Assembly (NCBI RefSeq): GCF_030272615.1
Contig: NC_081414.1
Coordinates: 913,703,648-913,767,647 of the forward strand
DNA from: Cryptomeria japonica
Lineage: Eukaryota; Streptophyta; Pinopsida; Cupressales; Cupressaceae
Reading direction: 5' to 3'
DNA: 64,000 bases
Under the pieces are notes generated by a model. The model was not told where the DNA came from and did no database searches. It saw only the letters and a list, made by a program, of their open reading frames with translations. Within the stretch, counting starts at the first letter, position 1, and every line of letters begins with the position of its first letter. The translations under genes were made by a program, and so were the position numbers. This document shows positions 47,880 through 59,495 of this stretch, piece after piece.

Positions 47880-49045
47880 ACAGAGGAACTCACTGATCAC
47901 TCTTGCCAACACTATTGGTAGTGCTAATCCTATCCATGTCATGGTATCCCATGCCACGTGTCCTGCCCTCATCTCCAGTCTTGGATCCTAGAACACTCAT
48001 CTCAATGCATCCCTGTCTCCATCTCAATCATAGGGTACTAACTCCCCATCGATCGATATCCGCAGAATCCTATATACATCCTCCAGGGTGACTGTCATCT
48101 CACCCATCGGCAGATGAAACGTACAAGTCTCTGAGTGCCATCTCTTAGCTAGTGTAGTCAGCAATCCCATGTTCGCCCGAAACTCAGGCACATACAACAC
48201 ATGTCTCAAACCCATCTCCTCAATGGCAGCTCTATCCTAAAACGACAACTCTGGTCGCAACCTCTGTGTGGACGGGAATCTCTCCTGTGACTCCAACATA
48301 GGCAAATACTCCTGCAGTCAAGCAAATCAATCATGTCAGTCATGGTGGCATTCACTGTTTATCAAAAAATGCTGCTAGCTACCTAAATGCAGATGGTTAT
48401 CTATCCTAGTGACATTCACTGTTCATCACAAAGTGTTGCTATTTATCCTAGTTGTACTCACTGTTCATCACAAAGTACTACGTGTGTGACACTCCCTGTT
48501 CATCACAAAGTGTTACTCACATTTGCACTCCCTGTTCATCACAAAGTGCTGCTCATATTTCAGTACTCCCTGTTCATCACAAAGTACTCTATCTCGGTAC
48601 TCATTGTTCATCACAAAGTGCCTTGATCTATCCTAGTCTTCCTAGAGGACCTGCTTGAGTGTATCCTCTTAGCAGCTTATCCAATCGACAGCATATGTTC
48701 ATCATAGAACTGCCGATTTGACCTAGAAGATGCAAATTCATACTTTTCAAACGCAAACACGCTTACATGACATAAACACGCTCAAAGACTGCATAGACGC
48801 ACCTGAAAAACACAGATGCGCCTTCTTGACATAGACGTGCCTATGCTCTACACAGACGCACCTGGACGTTTTTTGACACTTTTTAGACCCTAGTCTAAGT
48901 GCATTTATTACCCTATTCGACATGCATTAATGAAAATAAATGCGTCAAAATACAAGGAGGTTTGGTGGTACTTACCGGCTCTCTTGCCTCTGCTGGCCTC
49001 TGAAATCGACGAACACGGTTGAATCTATGCACGAAAGCCATCGCT
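47880..49045 (-). pseudogene. antisense plant mobile domain (PMD) gene fragment captured in the Gypsy element
   Basis: On the strand opposite the element, around 48215-48024, the text GLRHVLYVPEFRANMGLLTTL, RWHSETCTFHLPMGEMTVTL and EDVYRILRI matches the start of the plant mobile domain (the MAIN/MAIL1 type, also known from transposons). A short upstream coding-like stretch with a GTAAGT-type donor near 48975 and an acceptor near 48312 look like a spliced gene whose intron holds tandem repeats. It stops well short of a complete domain and is broken, so it is a fossil fragment. Such captures in Gypsy elements are known for PMD genes. Confidence 0.65.
48350..48625. repeat. about 7 tandem units with core CTGTTCATCACAAAGTG
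   Basis: The core occurs near 48357 (degenerate), 48418, 48462, 48508, 48532, 48570 and 48605, at spacings of about 24-61 bp. It lies in the apparent intron of the antisense PMD fragment. The open frames across it are repeats of this word. Confidence 0.85.
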
Positions 49046-49386
49046 GCTGACTGCTGCTGCTCTTTTTCTCACTCTGCACTGTGATCTCGTGAAGGTGTAG
49101 ATGACAATGAGGATGTCTTTTGCCCATGGTCTATCTTATAGCCTACCCTAGCCCTCGCCTTCATTTCCCGAGTCAGTCTTCATTATCCCATGACTTTGTC
49201 ACTTTATCCAACCATTCCATTCTAGCCTTTCTTTCTTATCGAGAGATTGTCTCCAATCTTTCCAGACTTTTTCATCCAATCTCTCGAGGGGGCATATCAT
49301 TCCCATCCTGGGGCAACTCTGTATCAGTTCATCTTATCTTCTTTGAAACAACGCGACAAGCCGCATTGTCTCAAAGAGGGGCAAAA

Positions 49387-50173
49387 TGTAGACACCTAAA
49401 ATTGTCATGTCTAATTAAATAAATATTTTATTTATTTAATTATCTAAGCTTAATTCTTCTATTAATTAAATAAATCTTTATTTATTTAATTAATTCATTT
49501 ATCTTCTTCTAGCCTTATTTCTCATTTAAATAAATACATTTATTTATTTAAATTATCATTTCCTAAATTAAATAAATATTTTATTTATTTAATTATCCCA
49601 CTTCTTCTATTAATTAAATAAATCTTTATTTATTTAATTAATTCATTAGCTTTTTCTACACACGACACATGTCATTCATCTCTTAATTCATACACTACCT
49701 ACCTCTTTCATTATTTTGGTATTTCTTTTACCTACCCTCTAATCATAGCCGACCTCCTTTTACACCTCTCAATCTTATCCCTCCATTTCATATAGTGTCT
49801 TCTATATAAGGAGATGCTTCCTTCATTATCAAACCCTAATGACCTAATCACTCAGCCTAATCGACAATTTGGAGGACTCGACTACACTACGATTCTACTT
49901 GCAACCACATTCTGTTCTTTGTTGAGCTCTTGTGCATATAAAATCTGAGAGCAAATATATCAAGCAAGATCAATGGAGATAGGAAGAATGGAGATCAAAA
50001 CCCTATTGGGCATGTGATGGTATAATCTTTGTGATTTCATGTGATTCGCATTATCTTAGGTAATCTTCATATGTTATGGTGGATCTTTGTTGATTGTTAG
50101 GCTAGGGTTTTGTGGTTGAATTCATTTAGCCTTTCAATATTGTTATTATTGTTATCCATTTTCACCATAAACA
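49387..50173 (+). repeat. Gypsy 3' LTR, 787 bp
   Basis: Near-identical to 38737-39524; about four substitutions and one single-base indel by eye. Followed directly by the second ATAAC. Confidence 0.95.
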
Positions 50174-50178
50174 ATAAC

Positions 50179-51197
50179 ATCATCGAGAGAGAGGAGAACA
50201 AGAATTCATGTATCTTCCCCTGTTGCTAGGTTAAAGGGATTCTTAATGAAGGATGACACACTTTTGACCCTAAGTGAGGGATTTGTTATATACATTTCCA
50301 AGTGTAAAGAGGTTGTAGAAAAGGATACACACCTCTTGCATAAGAGAGAATCCCTCAACAACAAACAACTTTACACAAGGAATGATATTGTATCATAAGC
50401 AAACACCACTCAACAAAGGAAAAGTGGATCCTTAGAAAAGATAGGAAAGATCAATGCCCCCCAATTATAGGGACAATGAGAAGGATTTACACAACCTCTA
50501 AGGAGATATTTATTCATAAGAGATGTATCGTTTTAAGAAAAGAATAAGTCCTACCCAAGGAACACAAATGTACTTGCATGAAGGATAATTCTATACAAGA
50601 AAGGACACTATGTTATGTAAAATGCAACTCTAAAGAAGAAGTAATCTTCAAAAGGAGAAATAGGAAAGAAATATGCATTATCCATGCCCCCAAGCAAGGA
50701 TACAAGGATAACCATGATGAAGGATCTCACGTCCCTTGAGGAAATATTATTCATAAGAGGCATAGCGTTTCAACTAGGGAATAGGTCCCTACACAAGGAA
50801 GACACTTGTATTCGCATGAGGGATAATACTATGTAAGAAAGGACATCATGTTATGAAAAATTCCACCCATAAAGGAAAAATTGAATCACTAAAAAGAGGA
50901 AAGGGATAGGAAAATTATTCCTGTCCCCTAGGCATAGAGACAAGAATAAATAGACTATTATGTTTCTCACTAAGTATGACTGCACTACCATGAATGACAA
51001 TGAGCCCCCAATAGATATGCTAACAATGCCACATAGTGAGGAGCAACATAATAGTAACTTTAATGTTATTTAAAATTATTATGCGAAATATGCCATTCAT
51101 TGTCACATGTTACTTTGATGATACCTAAATTAATATATTGTTGTATTTTAGTTTGCAAAGCTTGACATTCATTCGTAGAATGGCGATGCATTTGATG
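50179..51197 (-). repeat. older decayed repeat, middle part
   Basis: No gene. It has A-rich text with repeated phrases such as ACAAGGAATGATATTGTATC, AAGGATAATTCTATACAAGAAAGG and AGGGATAATACTATGTAAG, so it is internally repetitive with a period near 250 bp. It continues into 59496 when the Copia element is taken out. Related in reverse to 2200-2500. Confidence 0.5.
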
Positions 51198-51202
51198 ATA
51201 CT

Positions 51203-52601
51203 TGTTGGCAACAATGCAACAAACTGAGAGGGGGGGGGGGGGTTGAATCAGTTTGCACCAAAACTTACTGCAACTTAAACCACAAATTAGATCTAATAAT
51301 TAATACTTAAAGCATGAAACAATACCACATCAATAACACACATAACACTAAGATTTTTGATGTGGAAAACCCAATTAAGGGAAAAACCACGGTGGGAACC
51401 TACTCATAATGAGATAATACCTTGTTAGGAGTAACTGTGAATATTACAATGGGAATGTACATGCATTCAGGCACACTGCCTAGAGTTCATTTCTCAAAAT
51501 AATAAACCTAAAAAGGCTACAACCTTAAGGGAAGGCTCACTACCTTACAGGATGTCTCACTAACTTAAAAAAACATTAAAAATACAATCCAGATCATATG
51601 AACTATGAAAATATCATCTCCATATGCCTGAGTATAGTTATGGTTAAGCACACAGTCTGCTCTGTGTAACTTCTATTCTTCACACTTCTAAAAGATCAAA
51701 TCACTTGTTCACACATACAACTCGATCATACACTCGCTGGCATAACACATACATATCTCTTACATGATTATTACATATATTTATACAAGACATCAACCCA
51801 TGAAATAGAGGGTGACCAAACCCTCAACACAAAATACAAAATAATATCCTCACACGCTACAACAATGCATGAAGACCAAAACAATGTCGGCTAAGACATA
51901 GTCTGGACCCAAATCAATACCGCAAATATGAAACACCTCCAAGTATTACACCTCAATCATCCACAACATACTACAATCATCAATAATGTCGCATAACATC
52001 ACCAGACAAGGAAAATATTCAATAGCGCGCACAATAATCAATGTAGACCACCAATATGTATAGAAAATGATCTAAATACATTCACAAGCAACGTGAATTG
52101 GATCACAACCATTGCAATAGCTCATATTACTAGAATCATCATCATCTCTCTAACGAAGCACATGAACATCAATATAATTGTCTGTCAAACTAAAATATTT
52201 GCTTGCAAACCTCCAAATCACGAGCCACTTGAACTGAAAATACACATCAACGTCTAGAACAAAACCCACACATCCACAACCAAAGATATAGTGATTCTAG
52301 AGCAATATGAAGCACAAACCAGGATACTGAATAACATAAATAATTGCATAACATCCTAATACCGTATCTAATAACTCAATCAAATCATCATGCAAACCTT
52401 TGCAAATGGGAGTGAGCCATCTACAGACAATATAACAAAAACCCTTTAAATTGCATTAGCTTATTAGCAATACACAGGCCAAACCAACTCATCCAATCAA
52501 ACTGCAACACTGGAATACACATAAAACTTTCCAACAATCTCCTCATCAACAATCTCCACATATGTTGACATCAATGAAAACATATCAGCCAATATCCAAC
52601 A
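51203..52601 (-). repeat. Copia 3' LTR, 1399 bp
   Basis: On the element strand it begins TGTTGGATATTGGC and ends ...TTGCCAACA. A 14-base G-run at 51229-51242 and the GGAAAACCC...GGGAAAAACCACGG box near 51364-51391 are shared with the other LTR and with other families here. Confidence 0.9.
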
Positions 52602-52941
52602 ATCTCCCCCTTTGGCATTGATGGCAACATATGAATGTGAAAGACAATCAATGCAAAGAAAGAAATCAACTCTCAACAATCTTCCCTTTTGACAAACAAT
52701 CTAAATCTCAAAATGTTGTACTCTCTTATAGAGTTTTTCACATGCTTCTCTCCCCCTTTGACATCAATGAAAAAGGCTTAGGAATTAGGCTTCTCTACCC
52801 CTTGAATTAGCTTCACAAATATGAACATTTGAACCACCGACACTAACACTGACTACTCCCCCTAAGTAGTAGCCTCATTCACCAATCCGGAGCATAAAAT
52901 ACCTTTGTGAAATTCATCAGATTGATGCAAATCCATGCACC

Positions 52942-54204
52942 TTAGTTCTCATCAGGAGGGGAAATTACCCCTAACTTCTCTGTGAGATACTCAAAAGTAT
53001 TTTTAGGCAAAGGCTTCATAAAGATATCTGCAATCTGTTCCTTTGTAGATACATACTCCAATCTAACTTCTTTCTTATTCACTTTCTCTCTCAAGAAATG
53101 AAACTTAATTGATATATGCTTTGTTTTGGAATGTAACACCGGATTCTTTGAAATATTGATAGCACTTGAATTGCCATGTAATAGATAGCAATAGGCTCAT
53201 AATAAATAACTCCTATATCCTTCAAAAATCTGCTTCATCCAAATTACTTGAGTACAATTGCTAGCAGCAACAATGTATTCAACTTCTGTAGTAGATAAGG
53301 AAATATCATTCTACTTCTTACTTGCCCAAGAAACCAACTTCTTTCCCAAAAAGAATGTACCACCTGTAGTATTCTTTCGATCATCAACATCACTTGCCCA
53401 ATCAACATCTATAAAAGAACTCAAAGTAAAGTCATCATTTTTAGAATACCACAAACCAAAATCAACAGTTCCTTTCAAATACATGAATATCCTTTTTATA
53501 GAAGTAACATGAGATTCCTTAGGATCATCTTGAAATCTAGCAACATGACACACAACATTCATTATATCAGGTCTAGTCTGAGTCAAATACAACAAACCAC
53601 CAATCATAGGTCTATATCTGGTCCAATTAGCTTTTAGAGAGTCATCATCCTTTGTCAGCTTACATCCAGTCATCATAGGTGTACCAACAGGTTTAGAGTC
53701 TTCAAAATCAAATTTATTCAACAATTCCTTCACATATTTAGATTGAGATATGAAAATACCTTTATCCAACTGAGTAATTTGCAATCTTAGAAAGAATTTC
53801 ATTTCACCAATCATAGACATTTCAAGTTCATTCTGCATCTCTTTAGCAAATCTATTACATAGGCAATCATTTCCTCCAAAGATAATGTCATCAACAAAAA
53901 ATTCAACAATCAAGATGTTATTCTAATCAATCTTGAAGTAAAGATTATTGTCAATAGTACCTTTATTGAATCCAAGCTTCATCAAATACTTATCCAATTT
54001 GGCATACCAGGCTCTAGGGGCTTGCTTCAATCCATCTGGTTGCTCAATGTAGACTTCTTCTTCCAATTCTCCATTAAGAAATGTTGATTTGACATCCAAC
54101 TGATAAACCTTGAAATATTTGTGAGTAGCATAGGCAAAAAATAATCTAACAGCTTCAATTCTTGCCACTGGAGCAAAAGTCTCCCCATAGTCAATTCCTT
54201 CCAT
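52942..54204 (-). mobile_element. Copia reverse transcriptase and RNase H region
   Basis: Typical Copia words: [54 protein letters not shown]; the catalytic box as FFVDDIIFGG; GGLLYLTQTRPDI; and, at the RNase H end, STKEQIADIFMKPLP. Fossil; not a working enzyme. Confidence 0.85.
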
Positions 54205-54285
54205 CTATGAATAACCTTTACAAACAAGTCTAGCTTTATTTCAGACCTTGTTCATTCAATTTATTCCGGAATACCCATTTAGTTC

Positions 54286-55333
54286 TGTGATGCTAAAAAT
54301 GTGGTAAATAGAAAGGCATATACATATAATGAGACAATAAAACATAATGGAAAGCTTAATTGAAAACTAAATTTAAGATGCAAACCATAAGCCTTCCTTG
54401 GAATATTCCATTTTCCTCTATTCTTGAGGACCTTGAAGGTATTGGATTGATTGGCTCTCAGTGAAGCAATGACCTCCAAAGTGGCAACTCAAGAGTTGAG
54501 TAGCCACTTGATCATGATTGATTATGCAAATGATATGAAATGCATGATTTAAGAACTAGATTAACATGCTATGATTAATCCAAAATGCTAATTACTAGAT
54601 GATTGAAATGGAAATGCCTATAGTAATGATGCTAAAACAATGAATGCAAGGGATCCTTATTGCTCCAAAATGGGGGATATTTATAGGAATTCCAAGGCCA
54701 AAGCTAAGGTGGCAGGAACCGATGGTCCAGATCTGATCTGAAGATATCAAGGGCCAAGATTGAGGAAGTTGGAGAAGAGGTTGGAGGAAGGGACACTTGT
54801 CATCTCTATGGTGACAAGTGTCAAGGAGCCTTGCTCATGAGAGGGAAAGTGTCCAAGGGAGGAGACATGTGACAAAAGTGTCATGTGTCTCAAGGGGAGA
54901 ATATCCACACCATAGGAGGTTAGGATAAGTAGGTTGGGATGTGCAAGATAGGATAGGATTAGTTAAACCCAAGGTTAGGTGGAATGGGTTAGGTTAGGGG
55001 ATGGTTAGGCTAGGTGGTTAAAAGTTAGGAGCCATGTGCTCATTTGAATTTAGAAATTCAAATAATTGGAAAATAATAATTAATCTCAACAAATTTGAGT
55101 TTGTTAATCTTAATTAGGGATTAGAAGAATTGATTTAGATGTAGGGGGAAGGACTAATTAATAAAAAGGGATATGAAATGAACTATATAAATAAATCATG
55201 TAGATTTATTTACTAGTAGATGAATAAGGGAATTAATCAAATTTGCTTGTGAATTTGATTAATTGGGAAGGGGGATTAATTAAATAGCTACGTATTTAAT
55301 TAATTATCTTCAAACCATTTTTAGGTGTATACA
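54286..55333 (-). repeat. solo LTR nested in the Copia element, TSD AGTTC
   Basis: A 1048-bp block begins, on its own strand, TGTATACACCTAAAAATGG and ends ...TTTTTAGCATCACA. It is flanked by AGTTC at 54281-54285 and 55334-55338. The TGTA.ACACCTAAAA start and the ATTTAATTAATTA-rich first part resemble the Gypsy LTR at 38737, so it is probably a relative of that family. It lies between the integrase and reverse transcriptase parts. Confidence 0.85.
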
Positions 55334-55978
55334 AGTTCCAATTACATTCTATGAACAAGAATCCATGTTTCATTTTTCTCAATCTGATTTAATTCTTCTT
55401 CCATAGCTTTAATCCAATTTTCATCTTTGTAGGCTTCATCAACATTCTTAGGCTCAATCTTAGAGATCAAACAAATTTCTTCAACAAGTTTTCTTCTAGT
55501 CATCAAACCTTTATTCTTGTCACCAATGATCTAATTTTTTGAATGATTCAACCTTACATACTTGGGGGTTTTAGGATTTTCTTGAATTTCAGGTTCTTGA
55601 ACTCTTTCTTTTGCATTTGTATTTGCAGCTTCTCCTTGATTCTCTATCTTTTCCGAATCAACCTGAACTTGATTCTGGACTAGCTTTCCTTTATCTGAAC
55701 TGGCATCCTGATCATCAAAATCATATGCGCAATATCAAATCTATCTCACATTACGTTCATCAACCTTCACATTAGCACTTTTAACCATCTTTCCGAATCT
55801 TTTATTATAACACCGGTAGGCTTTACTTTTAGTTGAATAACCAAGCAAGATTCCTTCATCACATCTAGCATCAAAATTTCCAAGATCTTCATCTCTTTTA
55901 ATATAGCATTTACTACCAAAAATTCTGAAATATCTAATTGTAGGAGCATGACCGAACCATAACTCATAAGGAGTCTTA

Positions 55979-57700
55979 CTAGAGGTTAAGAGTGTATACT
56001 GCAGTACTCATAGATTCTCTCCAAAATACATGCAAGACATTTACTTCAATCATCATGGTTCTAGAAGATTCTTGAACTATTCTATTCTTCCTTTCTACAA
56101 CACCATTTTCTTGTGGAGTTCTAGGAGCAAATAACTGTCTCTTAACTCCATGCTCTTCACAGTATGTATTAAATTCACCAAAAGTGAATTCTTCACCTCT
56201 ATCAGATCTCATACACTTCAACTTCAATCCAGTCTCAGTTTCAACACTAGCCTTGAAAATATTGAACTTCTCCAATGCTTCAGACTTCTCCCTTAAGAAG
56301 GTAACCCACATCATTCTTTAATAGTCATCAATTAGTAGCATGAAATACCTGTCACCCTGCAAGCTTCTCACTCTAGAAGGACCACACAGATCAGTATGCA
56401 CAAGATCCAACAATCCATTAGAATTTTACTATTTTCTCTTATAAGTAACTCCCGTCTGCTTCCCTAATTGGCATTCCTTACATACCGGATTAGAAGGATT
56501 TATTAACTTCGGTAGATCTCTCACTGCTTGATTGGAACTTACCTTAACCATGCAATCAAAATTTACATGACACATCCTTTTATGCCATAACCAGCTTTCA
56601 TCAATCTGAGAAATCAGACAACTTTTACCACCAACATTCAAGTGAAAGATATTACCTTTAGTCTTTGTCCTTGATGCAATCTTAGTTCTAGAACTACTCA
56701 AGATCTTACATTTACCATTCTTGAATTTCAAGATATATCCCTTATCAACCATCTGACCAACACTCAAAAGATTATGCTTTAATCCTTCAACATACAACAC
56801 ATCATCAATATTATGCTTACCATGAAGAGAAATAGAACCTCTACCATGGATTACACAAGCTTTGTTATCACCAAATATTACTATACCACCATCATACCTT
56901 TCAAAGTTCACAAATTTACTCTTATCACCTGTCATATGATGGGAGCAACCACTGCCAATTACCCATTTGTCTTTCTCCTCAACTTTAGCAGCTAAATATT
57001 TCTCTTCATTAGTACAACTTGTATAATTTGTAGTTATAGGATCATCTTCCTTGATAGAAATGAACACAAATTCATCTCCTGAATTTCCCTTATCCAACTC
57101 ATCATCTGCCACACCTTCATCAGTAGCATAATAAGACTTCTTCTAATATTTAGGCTTATATGGCTTAAATGGCTTCTTAGGATTTCTATCTATTTTTGGA
57201 CACCTTGATGCAAAATGTTATTACATGAAAAACATTTAAGAGGTAATTTTCCTTTATACTTACTAGCACCTTTAGGCAATCTTCTGGCAATTAGTGCTTC
57301 AATCTCCTCAAGCTCTCTTTCTTCATCTTCTATCTCTTTCATCTCTTTCTCATATCTAGATACTCTTGTAGAACTTTCTCCCAGATCATATCTTTGCTTC
57401 CCCAAAATAGTATATTTGAATGTAGATTCAGTCTTAGGAAGAGGATCTTCAAACTCACTCATCTCAAAAGCAACAAGTTTACCAACCAACATATCTCTTG
57501 TCACATGTGTCACAGTCCGGATCTCATCAACAATAGCAGCTTTATGTTTGTAAGCAGGAGGTAAGGATCTCAACACTTTAGCAACAATCTCAGATTCTTC
57601 AAGGACTTCATCCGCACATCTAATTCCATACACAAGTTCATTCACTTTTTGCATAAAAGAAGTAATATTCTCTTCTTCACCCATCTTCAAGCTCTCATAT
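55979..57700 (-). mobile_element. Copia gag, protease and integrase region
   Basis: Right to left: gag-like sequence with EEENITSFMQKVNELV and AKVLRSLPPAYKHK (57190-57690); a protease segment WVIGSGCSHHMTGDKSKF; a pre-integrase finger LWHKRMCHV...CKECQLGKQ (56429-57112); and an integrase core with MRSDRGEEFTFGEFNTYC and APRTPQENGVVERKNR (55979-56314). Fossil. Confidence 0.85.
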
Positions 57701-58103
57701 TTTCCTTTTAAGCTCTACAACTTAGTGACTTTCACATGACTATCACCTTCATGCAAGGTCTCCAATTTTACCCAAATCTCATGAGCGGTCTCAAGATCCA
57801 TCATATTAGTCATCTCAGAATCTGACAAAGCACTTGACAATGCTTCCTTGGCTCTAATATTGTATTCTGCTTCCTTTAACTCATCCAGAGTAGTAGGACC
57901 ATTCTGAGGAACATTATAAATATTCTTAGTAATCTTCTAGTACTCTTCGCTAATGCATCTCAAATGAACTTGCATCTGGCTATTGCAGAGAGTGTAGTTC
58001 GTTCCATCAAATCTCAGACTATCCTTCTTGAAAGAAAAGGTTGTCATCTCTGATCTCCTCAAGTGATCAAGCTTCTTCTGAAGGATCTAGCTCTCGTACC
58101 AAT

Positions 58104-59490
58104 TGTTGGCAACAATGCAACAAACTGAAGGGTTGGGGGGGGGGCGGGGGGTGAATTAGTTTGCACCAAAACTTACTGCAACTTAAACCACAAATCAGAT
58201 TTGATAGTTAGCAGTTAAAGCATGAAATAATACCACATCAATAATACACATAACACTAAGTTTTTTGACATGAAAAACCTGGTTAAGGGAAAAACCGTGG
58301 TGGGAACCTACCCACAATGAGATAATACCCTGTTAGGAGTAAATGCGAATGTTACAATGGGAATGCACATGCATTCAGACACACTGCCTAGAGCTCACTG
58401 CTTAAAATAAGAAACCTAGAAAGGCTACAACCTTAAGGGAAGGATCATTGCCTTATAGGAAGTCTCACCGACTTACAAAAACATTTGGACTACAATCTGG
58501 ATAATATGAACTCTAAAAATAGCATCTCCAAGTACAATTCTAGTTAAGCACACAGTTTGCTCAACACAACTTCTCTTCTTCACACTTTTAAAAGATCAAA
58601 TCAATTGTTCACACATACAACTCGATCATACACTCGTAAACATAACACAGACAATTGTAGATATATCTCTTACATGATTATTACATATATTTATACAAGG
58701 CATCAAACCATGAAATAGAGGTCGGTCAAACCCTCAATAAAAAATACAAAATAATATCCTCACATGCTATAACAATGCATGTGGACCAAAACAATTTTGG
58801 CTAAGACATAGTTTGGACCCAAATCAATACCGCAAATACGCAACACCTCCAAAAATTATGCCTCAATCATTCGCAACATGCTACAATCATCAAGAATGTT
58901 GCATAACATGAAGAACATCACCGAACAAGGAAAATCTTCAATAACATGCACAATAATCAATGCAGACCACCAATATGCACAAAACACAATCTAAAGACAT
59001 TCACAAGCAACGTGAATTGCATTGCAACCACTGCAACCACTCAGATTACCAGAATCATCAACATAACTGATTGTTAAACTAAAATATTTTCTTACAGACC
59101 TCCAAATCATGAACCACTCAAACTGAAGGCACACATGAATGTACATAACACAACCCACACATCCACAACCAAAGATATAGCAATTCGAGAGAAATATGAA
59201 GGACAAACGAGGATAACAAATAACATAAATAAATGCATAACATCCCAATGCCAGATCTCATAACTTGATTAAATCATCATGTAGACCTTTGCAAATGGGA
59301 GTGAACCATCTATCAACAATATACCAGAAAACCTTTAAAGCACATCATCTCATTTGCAATACATAGGCCAAACCAACTCATCCAATCAAACTGCAACACT
59401 GGAATACATAGAAAACTTTCCAACAATCTCCTCATCAACAATGTCCACATATGTTGACATCAATGACAACATATCTGCCAATATCCAACA
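58104..59490 (-). repeat. Copia 5' LTR, 1387 bp
   Basis: Partner of 51203-52601. Adjoins the primer site on its left and the ATACT duplication on its right. Confidence 0.9.
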
Positions 59491-59495
59491 ATACT

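Larger units (their letters stand above)
46182..49386 (+). other. 3' non-coding region of the Gypsy element
   Basis: Begins with A-rich sequence and two GGTGAAAAC-type phrases (46270-46400) often seen in this kind of element. Then unassigned sequence, a CATCATATACATATTTGCAT-like low-complexity stretch (47470-47800), and the antisense plant-mobile-domain fragment. Ends at the purine tract before the 3' LTR. Confidence 0.6.
38737..50173 (+). mobile_element. Gypsy-type LTR element, young, non-autonomous-looking, TSD ATAAC
   Basis: An 11.4-kb element bounded by LTRs TGTAGACACC...ATAAACA and by a perfect duplication ATAAC at 38732-38736 and 50174-50178. A primer-site-like TGGCACGCCCTGTGGGAC follows the 5' LTR (near 39529). 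A purine tract CAAAGAGGGGCAAAA precedes the 3' LTR. Parts in order: long leader with about 300-bp tandem repeats, gag, protease, a linker, an integrase C-terminal-like tail, then a 3-kb untranslated region with an antisense plant-mobile-domain fragment. I see no reverse transcriptase, RNase H or integrase core. The gag-pol region has about three breaks. The LTRs differ at about five places in 787 bp, so the insertion is recent, perhaps of the order of one million years at slow gymnosperm rates. Confidence 0.92.
51203..59490 (-). mobile_element. Copia LTR retrotransposon, old and broken, TSD ATACT
   Basis: An 8.3-kb element in minus orientation with LTRs at 58104-59490 (5') and 51203-52601 (3'), flanked by a perfect ATACT at 51198-51202 and 59491-59495. 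The primer site beside the 5' LTR resembles the initiator-Met tRNA type (TTGGTACGAGAGC, 58091-58103 reversed). A purine tract CCAAAGGGGGAGAT adjoins the 3' LTR. Parts, right to left: gag, protease, pre-integrase, integrase, [nested solo LTR], reverse transcriptase, RNase H. The coding part is broken, with roughly ten interruptions. The LTRs differ by about 9-10% over the part I compared, so the insertion is old (tens of millions of years at slow gymnosperm rates). Confidence 0.92.

Noticed and set aside
48387-48658. Cys/Ser/His-rich frames near 48.5 kb
   Set aside because: Direct translation of the CTGTTCATCACAAAGTG array, not a protein family.
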